The notes under the pieces: model-generated | What the model saw: the letters and a program-made list of their open reading frames with translations, nothing else | What the model was told of the DNA's origin: nothing | The model's database searches: none | Translations under genes and position numbers: made by a program | Source: Apus apus | Taxonomy: Eukaryota; Chordata; Aves; Apodiformes; Apodidae | Direction of reading: 5' to 3' | DNA: 64,000 nucleotides | Assembly (NCBI RefSeq): GCF_020740795.1 | Contig: NC_067294.1 | Coordinates: forward strand, 5,332,001-5,396,000 | Shown: positions 13,201 to 23,160 of the stretch, piece after piece | Numbering within the stretch: position 1 is the stretch's first letter | How the letters are laid out: every line of letters begins with the position of its first letter

Positions 13201-16200
13201 CGTTGCAGGATCAAAACCCTTCTCCTAACGTTCCTCGTGTTCCTGTCTCTGTCCCGGGCCCTGGTGTGAGTGCCCAGGCTCCCAACGTCTCCATGGCAGG
13301 TAACCACAGCAACACACCTTATCTCAGCACTCAGCAGCAAGCAGCAGTGATGAAGCAACAAAAGCACTTGCTCATGGAGCAACAGAAGCAGCAGTTCCTC
13401 ATGGAGCAGAGACAGCAACACCTTCTGGCTGAGCAGGTGAGAGGGGCCAGCAGGCTTTTTTTTCTTTGCATTGATTTACTTTGGTGGACAGAAGTAGGAT
13501 TTGAGATTGTATTTAATAGTTATCACATGACAAAATAAAGAATATAGGTTCTCTTTATTCTAAGTAAAGAATAAAGGCACTCTGGTATCATAAGTATAAT
13601 TGCTGTTCTATGTTTCTATAAAAGTAATTTAAAAACATAGCACTTGGTTGGCAAGGCTTCTTTTTTTCTGCTGTTACAAGGCACAGTGGTGAATTAAATG
13701 GGTAGAATTGAGTAGTGTGAAAATGCAGGACAATAATAAAGGTAGAGAAGGTACCATACCATCGATGGTGTAATGCTCTGTGGAAGGAGAAATGCAAATT
13801 AAATTGGAGCAAAAATAAAATCTAAGTTTGGGATCGTGTTGATGTGTTTTGTAGAGTTTTAAAAATGGAAGCAATAAGCAAGGGACTCTGAGCTCATTGG
13901 GCCTTCTGCTTTTCTTCCCTGTGACATCCACACCAGTTCATGTTTCAAGTTTTAATACATCTTTCACTTGTTTGTTAGAGGAAAATAAATAGACATCTGC
14001 ATCCAGCTTGCATCTTATCCTGCCAAAAGAATTTAACTCTGCTGTCCATCAAACTGCAGAAAGCTGCTTTAAAATCTCTTGGGGGGAAATAGGCTCCTTG
14101 TGTGAACCTTTCTAAGATTTAAAACTTTTACAAGTCTTTCAGCAGGGAGTCAGCCCAAAGGACACGATTCCTGTGAAATCAGTGCTTTTCTGCATTTTTA
14201 AGAGTTCATGGAGGCATGTCCCAGGCACTGACACTGTGCATATAGAGAAATTATCAGTATATGGAATGGTGGAAGGGGAAGATGAATTTTCAAAGACTTG
14301 TGAGACCCAGGGAGATCCTGGTATTCACATCTTCTGGAAAAAGTGTATTGATCTGCACTGCTGAAAGGTTTTGTCTTCGAAGATAATGGTGGTAAGGAGA
14401 GGGACTGAAGAGCCATGGAAAGCATTGTCTTAGGGGATAATGGGAGGGGAAAAAAAGAGTCAGTGGCTTAGTGAAAAAAAACCCCAAACCTTACATTTTC
14501 CCCTGAGAATAAAAAAAAAAAAAATTAAAATTAAAAAATGTAAATGCTCAGAAGTCCTTCACCTAATAACAGTTGGGAATGTGTAATTTCCTTAATTTTC
14601 AGCACTGTTAAAAGGTGATAAATCTGAATGTTCTCAGTTTTTAGAGTTGGGAGTTGTTAGAAAAAATACTGGTAGACAGGATTTTCACTGGAAATAGTAG
14701 TTTGGAAAATAGAGATGGTGAGAGAAGGTCAAGTAATGGTTGTGTGTGTGGACACCTTAACTTTTATTGCAGCAACTGTCCATCAGAAGCTTTATTCAAG
14801 ATAGAGGGAAATGATAGAGTCTCCTCTGAATTGAAATCTTGGTTGTGGAGAATATTTTGAGGGGAGAGGCTAGAATCTGCAGTATTGTGGAGCTGTGACT
14901 GTGCCAAGTCCTATCTAATAGCTTTTCTGATCACTTAAAGACTTGGGTTAAAATTGAGGACTAGAGTGAGGTGACAGAAAAGCTCCTTCAGTTCTCCACC
15001 CAGTGTAGATAAAATCATAAGATTTTGCTTGGCAAAGTTTTAAAGAAAATGGTCTGAACATTGGTAAAGATATTTGATAGTTGGGTGCAAACACAGTTTG
15101 GGCAAGGAAATATTGTGGTGGAAATATTGCTTATGTTGATAAATATCTTAAGCAGTGTTGAAATAGATTTTTTTTTTCACACATATTTGCAGCTGCTTAG
15201 ACAGCACATGTTGCTGTATTATCAGTGTTATGAAAATATTTTATTACTGTCCTAGTTATGGTAACTGCATCTAACTTCTGCATAAAATGACAGAATGGTT
15301 TGGGGTGGAAGGGACCTGAAAGATCACATAGTTCCATCCCCCCTGCATGGGCAGGGACACCTGTCTTCACCTCTGCATAGTGATACTGGATCTCTGATCC
15401 CAAATAAGGAGCAGCTTTGCTTGGGAGCTGAAGAGCCTTGGATGTTGCATTTGCCACATTTCTTGCCCTTTTGCTGCCCAGTCAGGTTATATCTTGTTAG
15501 CATTCTAGTTTTATATTAATTTCTCTGGATACATGTGATACAGGATGTAGTTTTACAAAAAGATTTCTGAATGATTGGATCTCTATTTTGCAGCAGAACT
15601 TCAGTTTCAGGTCACATTAGTGCTATTCCCTGTGACACTAAAGCTTTATTTGCATTTGATAGTCTGCCTTTTGTTTTGTTATGAGCCAGGTTCTGCAGTT
15701 CTGAGTTTCTCTCAAAACTGTGGCATCTCTTCTTGGCTTCTGTGGTCAGCCTCTTTCAGGTTTGACTGGTCCTGCAAGTAGCAGGTCCTTTCTGTCAAGC
15801 AGCCTGCCCTCTTCATTCCTCTGCATGTCTCAACGGCTTCTTAGTTCTAGACATTTCAAAAGGGAGATAGTAAATGTGAATCTGCCCATTCATTACACTG
15901 CACTGTCTCTTCTTTAAAGGCTTATTGCTTGTGTCTTTGCCCCTCTACTCTTAGAAGGGAATTTCTGTGCTCTGTGCAACTATAACTATCAGTAGTATTA
16001 CTTTAGGTAAGTATCACTATTTAATTAACTCAGAAGTCCAGTACAGTTGAAGGTACCTGTGGAAGAAGGGCTAGAAATGCTCTGCCTGATACGTTTGATA
16101 TTTATAAAAGCATCCTGTGGGCTATTCATGCTGTCAGGATCTGACTGTACTCTTAGGGCACCTGCACACACTCTCAACATTCCCTGCAGTTTCATTTCCC

Positions 16201-19200
16201 CCAGAAGTTTCCCAAATAAAATGTGCTTGTTTTATTTTTCAAATATTTTTATCATAAAGTAGATAGAGCTTGAATGTGCTTTCAAAGAGGCAGGTTATTT
16301 TGAATCATTAGTAGGGTTTGCGTCTGTTACTGGTGCGTCGTTAAGAAAATGGTTTTGAGCAGTGTGTAGCTTCTGTTATAAACTTAGTTGTGCAGTTTTC
16401 CATAGTCTTCTAGGAAAACCTGTGGTATGTAAAGGTTTGTATAGTTTTTTCATTTTTTAAAACAAGAGCTAGATAAAGAGCTAGATCCTGAAATGTGGGC
16501 TGTTGTCTTTTTGTCTCTGTGCTCCTAGTCTTGTCACTCATCAGATTAAACTGACTGTGTTTGTACCTTGGGAGCAAAGATCTGAAGTGACTTTAATGCT
16601 GCAGAAGCCCCTTTAGTTATCAGCTTGGTGTAAAAGTATCCAGAAAGCTTGTTTCTATCCAAGATAGTCACCCTTGGAAAAAGCTTGACTTGTTTTCTAA
16701 TTGTCTTGCATTGGACCTTTCCTAGGAGAAGCAGCGGCAGCAGCAGGAGCAGCAGCTGCAGCGGCATCTGACTCGGCCACCCCCCCAGTATCAGGATCAG
16801 CCACAGAATCCATACCAGCAGCAGGTTGGACAGTTCACAGGTAAGTAGACATGGCAATTGAAATAATGGCAGAAGAATATCAGGAGTAAAAAGCAAGGTG
16901 TCTTTAAATTTCCTGGACTGGAGGGCTTTTAATTAATTTATTATAACGTCTTCCCACATCACTGAAAGCTTCTAGACACATACACTTAGTTGCAGATTAA
17001 CAGCTTCCCCTAACCCAGATATCTGGGACAACTTAAGCTTCTGATTCTTATCTTGTGTTGGAAGTGGTTAAAATTCTTAAGTACCTTCATTGTTCTCAAG
17101 GCCTTTTTATACTACCATTTTCCATTGCAGGTTGTAAATACTCCTTAACTTTCATATCTTTCTGTGATCTTAGGATTTGGGTGTTTTTCTGAGGCCTGAT
17201 ATCACTACAGCTTGTTAATGTCACAGGCCCACATTAAAGAAAAATAAGTATTGTTTTTCTCATCTACTAGGATGAGTTTAAAATTCTCTAATGTTCTTAT
17301 CCATGCTGCCTTTAGAAGGGAATGCAATTTGAGCTATATATTCATGTCCTGCATGTTTTGGTTTCTTTTTTTTTGTAGAAGTAGCAGCTTGGTAGGTCTT
17401 CAGTGTGTTAACACTGATAAATAAAAGATGATGTTACCATTCAGCTGGAATAGCTTTATGGATGTAGAAGAACTAGAGAACAGTAAAAACTTATCTCCTT
17501 GAGAACTCCTTACTTAATAGGTCATCAAGAAACCACTTGTCTGTTTTCATCAATCTGAAGTACAAAAAAATGCTTAGTCTCTTCTTCTTGTTTCCTTACT
17601 CTGTGTTCCCACAGAAATAAATAGTGAAGGGAAAAGATGCAGATGGAAATGTGATGCCCTCATTCTGATGGCACTGCTGGTTATGCAGTGTCTAGTAGAG
17701 CTGTGACTGGGTTTAGTTACTGAACTGCAAAAACTTGATACCAGTACAAAAGGATTGTGTATTAACAGGGACCGGTAGTATCCTTCAAATATTGTCCTGA
17801 AATATTTTTTTTCCTCCTGCCACTTTTCTACAGAAATGCAGTAGGACACCCATGAGAAACAGAGCATGTTTTGCTATAATGAACATCAGCATTATTTAAA
17901 TTCTTTGTTCCTTATTACTATGATTGTAACTATTGTTTTTGCATCTTAAATCCTCGTACGTGTACTACCTCCTCACTGTACTGTTCCAGTAAGACTTTTT
18001 CCCCCACACACCCTAACATTGGTGGTTTTATGGTGTGCTTTGTTGGTAATGAAGTCAATATAATTTGAATTATGTTTGAATAAAGTTGTATTTGAATACA
18101 TTTTGAATTAACAAGAATAGAGAGCCAGTATTCCTCAGCTGTCTTAAAATATGAAAAAATTCTGCAACTTATTTTTTGGTTTGAAAATAGAGAAAGTACT
18201 AGAGTAGGTATGTTTCCCTTTGTTGACTGTAAGAGGGTAGGAAGAGTTTATATGCATTGCACTTCACAGTGGTTTTCTGTGTTTTGGTGGGTTGTGGTTT
18301 GTTTTTTTTTTTTTGCTTTAACTAGGGGACTGTTTCTTCTACAGGAAGAAACTTTTACTCAATTTACAAGAAGACAGAACTTCTTTTGGTTTGCTAAAAG
18401 GACTTATTGTTGCAAGTCATCTTGCTTGTTATCAGCATCGTGTATTAACATAGTGAATAGGTCATCATGGAAATCCAATTGATACATGACCAAAAATTTC
18501 TGAAAGTTAAACAAAATAGAAGACATTTCTGAAACTGTGGAAACGCAGGAGTGGGAGCTGTATGAGACACACTGTATGCATGGAATGACTGACAATGTGT
18601 GTGTGCAGGAAGTGGTATTTTTTTAACAGCCTAGCAAACTGTGCATGCACTTCAAAGTATGTTTGCAGACCTTTGTTCACAAGGAGGTATCAGAGTCCTG
18701 CCTTTAAAGTCTTAATTATTTTTTTTTAATTGATGATACTGAACTCTTAGAAGTGGTATCCAGATTTTTTAGGACATTGGCGTATCTTTGTTTGAGATCA
18801 AGGTAGAGGTGCTAACTGGAGCAACAGTTGACAACCTTTAATTAAAGTTCTGCTGCTGAGTGTGTGTTGGTTGCAGAGGCTGGTTTATACAAATGCAGCT
18901 GCACCTCCTTTCTGGATTGAAGTGTCTACGAATCTAGCTTGGGTCTGGTTGAACTGAGGTGTTTAACGTGCAAAATACTTGTATTTCAGGGTCATCTTCA
19001 GCCATGCCTGGGGTCAATAATTTAGGACAGTCCAGCTCCAGTAGTCCACGGATGTTTCCTCAGCCCCAGAACATGATTCAGATGGGACCTGGACACAGTT
19101 CTGTTCTTCCGCTCCAGTCGGGCTCCAGCCAGCAGGATCGAGGGGTGACTCAGTATAACAATATGCAAAACATGCAGCGAGGGGGATTGTACAACTTGGC

Positions 19201-19981
19201 ATCTGGGATGACCCAGATGGTTCCCCAGCATGCAACACAAAGTGCCAATGGACAGCCACCCATGCAGAGACAGGGCAGCCTGGGCCAGGGTGCTGCTGTT
19301 CCTGCTGGGTATGGGCAGAACACCTTAGCAAACTCAAGCATTTCTCAGCAGCACAATAAAGGTGCACTGAATCCAACCTTATCTAAGCCACAGATGGCCA
19401 GAGTACCAGCTGCTATGGGGGCTCAGAATCCATCTTGGCAACACCAAGGTATCCCTAACATTAACAACCAGACACAAGCAAACAGTGGCTTAGGACCGTT
19501 TACTGCCAGCTCCTCTTTCCACATGCAGCAGACTCATCTAAAGATGGCCAACCAACAGTTTGCCCAAGGAATGCCTCAGGTAAGCCTAAGCACCAGCAGA
19601 CCCATGACCTCTATGAATGCTGCTGTCTCTGGGCAGATGCTGTCATCATCTTTGGGTGCGCAGCAGCGGACGAACCCTCCTACGCAGCAGCAGGTCCCCT
19701 CACAGCAAGTCTTGCCTGGCATCAACCAGACTGTTCCAGATCTGAACGCTTTCAGCCAGAACCCAAATCAGCAAATGCCCAACAGAGGTAATCTGCACTG
19801 TAGTCAAGGGTTCCCTGTGAGGACAACCAGTCAAGAGCTGCCTTTTGCCTACAGCGGCCAGTCGGGCAATAATGGACTTCAGAACTTAACTGGTGACACA
19901 GACCTGATAGACTCTTTGCTGAAAAACAGGACTTCAGAGGAGTGGATGAATGATTTGGATGAGTTGTTAGGGACTCATTAA
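912..19981 (+). CDS. MAML1: Mastermind-like protein 1 (whole coding span, 5 exons)
   Basis: MAML1 is the nuclear co-activator that docks on the Notch intracellular domain-CSL complex and recruits p300/CBP. The exons 912-1277, 9603-11015, 13209-13436, 16726-16840 and 18990-19981 join without a frame break into 1,037 codons plus TAA; the human protein is about 1,016 residues. Residues about 1-80 carry the basic N-terminal MAML domain (HSAVMERLRRRIELCRRHH, then the AKAKRAGKHR basic patch). A Pro/Ala tract follows. Residues about 255-300 hold the acidic DLNLNEQEWKELIEELNRS region and the NEDFEEKK stretch. The middle and C-terminal parts are Gln/Ser/Asn-rich and low in complexity, as in the family. 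The C-terminus ends in DLIDSLLKNRTSEEWMNDLD and a Leu-Leu pair. The start is chosen by match to the family N-terminus (MVLP-CPMAEF). All four introns have GT-AG ends. Confidence 0.97.
1289..1337 (+). repeat. 22-bp G-rich tandem duplication beside MAML1 donor 1
   Basis: Two identical 22-bp copies of GGCGGGGGCTGCGGGGGGAAC plus C (1289-1310 and 1311-1332) and a partial third copy begin 12 bases inside intron 1. The G-runs could form a G-quadruplex on the sense strand. Confidence 0.85.
3194..3215. repeat. (AAC)n microsatellite
   Basis: About six AAC units flanked by A-runs in MAML1 intron 1. Confidence 0.9.
9470..9489. repeat. Poly(T) tract, 20 bases
   Basis: Uninterrupted T20 about 110 bases upstream of the MAML1 exon 2 acceptor. 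Length is likely to vary or be miscalled. Confidence 0.9.
9603..11015 (+). CDS. MAML1: MAML1 exon 2 (large central exon)
   Basis: This exon has 471 codons at phase 0. It opens with Q-L-H-E-T-V-K-R, matching the family's L-H-D-T-V-K-R after the exon 1 join, then the conserved SPQNGDQQNG. The acceptor is a tandem CAGCAG, so the first Gln may be included or skipped. The acidic DLNLNEQEWKELIEELNRS stretch and the conserved SSAHQLQQIAAKQKRDQML segment are here. The donor is CACAGTCAG|GTGAAT. If intron 2 were retained, the frame would run only 10 codons before a TAG ending at 11048. Confidence 0.96.
11016..13208 (+). other. MAML1: MAML1 intron 2 (2.2 kb)
   Basis: GT-AG intron ending in CTACACGTTGCAG. 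AT-rich; no gene or clear mobile element seen. Confidence 0.85.
13209..13436 (+). CDS. MAML1: MAML1 exon 3
   Basis: 76 codons at phase 0. The N-terminal half is rich in Pro, Val and Ser; the second half is a Gln/Lys/Met-rich segment (STQQQAAVMKQQKHL onward) that predicts an extended helix. The donor is GAGCAG|GTGAGA. It matches the human poly-Gln block after the SSPYLSSQQQAAVMKQ motif. Confidence 0.95.
13437..16725 (+). other. MAML1: MAML1 intron 3 (3.3 kb)
   Basis: GT-AG intron ending in CCTTTCCTAG. It contains a CR1 3' fragment on the minus strand at 15284-15362 and an A/T-rich run near 14508-14540. Otherwise unremarkable. Confidence 0.85.
15284..15362 (-). mobile_element. CR1 LINE 3'-end fragment
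   Basis: The plus strand reads AGAATGGTTTGGGGTGGAAG, then GGACCTGAAAGATCACATAG and the CATGGGCAGGGACACC block. This is the reverse complement of the avian CR1 3' terminus (GATCTTTAAGGTCCCTTCCA type). About 80 bases remain, so it is a 5'-truncated copy. Confidence 0.85.
16726..16840 (+). CDS. MAML1: MAML1 exon 4
   Basis: 115 bases: 38 codons plus one base, joining exon 5 in phase 1 through a split Gly. It encodes a Gln-rich run then H-L-T-R-P-P-P-Q-Y-Q-D, one of the best conserved MAML1 segments, and ends VGQFTG. The coding strand is rich in CAG. Donor ACAG|GTAAGT. Confidence 0.95.
16841..18989 (+). other. MAML1: MAML1 intron 4 (2.1 kb)
   Basis: GT-AG intron with acceptor CTTGTATTTCAG. AT-rich, with T-runs near 18300 and 18720; no gene or clear repeat family seen. 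Confidence 0.85.
18990..19981 (+). CDS. MAML1: MAML1 exon 5 coding part, C-terminus and stop
   Basis: Completes a split Gly, then encodes 329 residues and TAA at 19979-19981. It is rich in Gln, Ser, Asn and Met, with family blocks such as QQHNKGALNP, SWQHQGIPN, SSFHMQQ and ELPFAYSGQ, and the acidic C-terminus DLIDSLLKNRTSEEWMNDLD. This region is the C-terminal transactivation part in the family. Confidence 0.97.
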
Positions 19982-22900
19982 AATGGGGCCAGGGGCGGGG
20001 GGGGGGGTTTCTGCTTTTTTTTTTTTTTTTTAATTATTTCATGAAATATAAACAACACTTGGACCAAAAAACCTGTGGCATTGAGACTTGCAGGCATTAG
20101 AGGGAAATGGGTTGGGAAAGGGACTTCTCAACAGCTTCCTTCCCGGGGAGCGGGACGCGTGGTGGCGGCGCACCAAGCAGGGCTGCAGGAAGAGTGCGCT
20201 TTCCCTGGGTGTCTCTGAGGAGTCACAAGCTTTGAACAGGTCAAAAAACGCTCTGTGTGTCCTAGCCAGCCTTTCAGAAATCTCACTTGCAGTGTTCTAA
20301 AATGGAACCTTTTAATTCTTTAAAAACAAAACAAAATTCCACACAAGTAGTTGCAGAACGAAAGCAAGTAGTCGCACAGATTGTTTTTAGGGCTTGGTCT
20401 CCTGCAGCTATTACTTGTAATCCTTATTTGTTCATAGATTGACATGGTGTTATAGTACTGTCCATCAAACTTCTGACTTTTTTTTTGAGAAGAGTATACT
20501 TGCAAAATGTTCTGAATTGTTTCTTTTCCCCATCGCTGAAGCATGTGCCTGTACTCTCAGTAAGCAAGTGATATTTCGGAGTAAATATTTCTAGATGCTG
20601 GTAACAGATGAAAGAAAGTATTAAAACCTGGCCAGTTAGTCTAGGTAGTTGTCTTCATAGATTGTAGTCTTCTAAGCTGCAGTTTGCACTCTGTTGTAGA
20701 GAGGCACAGTTCTTGGCTTATCCCTTGCTGTGTTTAAAGGGGGAATTTCTTACGGGAGGACTTTTAAACTATGTAGGTTTAACATGAATTGTAAAGCCAT
20801 TTACTTTGCACCTGTTTCTTCATAACTTATTTCCAAATTAGTTGTATTTAAATGAAGGCTTTGCTTCATGACAGCTCATCTGGTTTACTTTGCTGTAAAA
20901 AGTAAAATGAACTTCTGAGATCATTTCATTCCCCAAAGGTAGCAATGGTGCAGTGAGCACAAGACTTTGTCACCTCAGGAGAAAAAATGAGGAATAAGGA
21001 ATTTGGCTGAGAGGTGAAAAGTCCTTATCAGCAATAGTAGCACAGGCAGCCTGAGAGGATACTTGTGTCAGGGTTACTCCAATATAGAAGTCTCCCCCCT
21101 TTAAATACTTGGGTTTATGTGTGTCATGTTTTGGCTTGTTTATTTTTGATTTTTTTTTTTTTGGATACTGGATTACGAGTTTGATAATCTTTCCATAGAC
21201 TGGTGGATTTACTTCTTTAATATCTCTTGAAGCAGATGCTGGTTCTTCAGCCCAAGGAGACCTCTTATCCATGTGTTGGGATCAGTCCCAGAAAGGACAA
21301 AATCGACAATGGGAACAGTCAGTGTTCCAGAGTCCTTACTTTCTACCAAAAAAATCCCCTATCCACCAACAAACCACCTTGCCTTAACCTTTGTTTTAAA
21401 ATTGAAATGAAAGCTTTTCTTTTAAATGCACAAATACCTCTTCCCTTTTAAATCCACTTTTTTGGAAAACTCCTGTGAAATTTCTAATCAAACCCAGCAT
21501 TGTGACTTAAAAAGCAATTTCCTTCAGCACAAACTGGCTTCTTCAGGAGTTTTCTGCACTGCAGATATGTGTGAGAGAGGGCTTTTTCCAGAGTGGGTGA
21601 AGGGAAGTGAAGGATATCATTGATTTCAAAGAAGGAAAATATTTTGCTGTATCTGCAGCTCCTTTATGAGACAATTTGCACTTTTAAAAACTGCTTTTTA
21701 ACACTAATACTTTAACCCTTTCCAAATATGCATGGAACATGGTTTGTCCAGCACACTTACTTAGTGTGGATGAATTACTCTGTTGAACATATTTGATGTT
21801 ATATCATGTTGAACTGTTGGTGAAAGATGTACATTGATCAGTGGATCCCACCATTGAGTAGTGGAGAAAACTTCACTGAAGCAGATTTAATCCCTTGTAG
21901 AGCTTGTGAAAAGATAACACAGAGATTGTCTTTGGATGGGAAGATGACGGTGTTAGTGACTTTGGTTGTTGACACTTCTGATATTTTCTAGAATAAGTAG
22001 CTGAGATGCAAATAACTGATGCTAACTTTTCTTGTACTGGCAATCTAAGGAAAGAGCTAGTGAGTTTGGTTTACTGTTAAGTTAAACCAAAAACTGGTCC
22101 AAGGTAAGTGTTGTTAGAAGAGTATAGATAAACTAGCAATCGCAGTGGCAGGAGTGTTTGCTATATTTTTATTTTTAAAGGTTAACTTTGCACCAGTGTG
22201 CCTTCCCTTCCTGTTGGGAGTGCTTGGGACCTCATTATTTCAAGTGACATCCTTTAATGTCACTAGTTTTTTGATCCCCGTACAAACACTTGAGAGACAC
22301 AACAGGGTAATAGGATCCAGCTTTTATTTCTTCCCTGTTAAGTTTGTGGTAAAATTTGCTACGTTTTCCAGTAGATTTTGCACACAGACTTTGTTCTGAA
22401 TAAGTCAAAATACAAACCATCCAGTTGTGATTTCTTAGTTAGAGGAAAGAACATCTGCTGTTTGCATTATTACTACCAAAAAGGCAATCCAGCTAAATGT
22501 CCAGGAAAATGCAGATGTACTCTTTCCTCCACTGTTTCTGGAAGCTAAGGTGGATATTGCCCGGCTTGACCAGTGGGTTTGTTCAGGAAGGTATCTAAAT
22601 TTGATGACAGGGCCTTTTCATGGTACTGTTGAGCTAAAATCAATTGGGGTTCTAGGCAAACTGGCTTATGATACCCATCGGTCCCCATGTGTGAACAGGA
22701 TCCAAGCAGCATCTAACCTGGCAGGCAAAGCAGCCCGTGTTTCTGCTTTTGGGCCCTGGCCACATCGTGTACCCAGATTGCTGGGAATCTGGTATCACTG
22801 TAACCGAGTTGAAACAGTTCAATGGAAATGAAAATATGGTTTAGATGTACATAGGTGCATGGGTAGGGCTGGGCTTTGCCTTTATGCCCTGAGACATGTA

Positions 22901-23160
22901 GCTGTCTATATATATATGCACTTGGGCTTTCCATTTGCTGCAGCTTCAGAGCAATAAAATGTATCTCCCCTGAGCTGTACCTGGCCAGCCGCCCATGGCT
23001 TTATTTATAAACTGCGGCTTTGGTTGGGCAGGAAAGGTGAGAGTGTCACTGTGCAACATCCACTGCCTTCCAAAAACCACAATTTAATTGAAAAGGGTGC
23101 TCAAAATTTTGTTATACACATTTCCTTTGTGTAAATAAATGTTTACAATTTTATATTAAA
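19982..23160 (+). other. MAML1: MAML1 3' UTR
   Basis: A long AT-rich trailer follows the stop. It starts with an 11-base G run (19997-20007) and a 17-base T run (20015-20031). Poly(A) signals AATAAA occur at 22953-22958, 23134-23139 and 23422-23427. The second has a U-rich downstream stretch and is taken here as the likely main end. Pumilio-type TGTANATA sites lie at 22846-22853 and 23130-23137, the latter overlapping the poly(A) signal. A 7-bp hairpin lies at 22773-22792. A (TA)n run is at 22907-22917. The end is inferred, not proven. Confidence 0.7.
23134..23139 (+). terminator. MAML1: Probable MAML1 poly(A) signal
   Basis: AATAAA followed about 45-65 bases later by T-rich sequence. Alternatives are AATAAA at 22953 and 23422. 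Confidence 0.55.
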
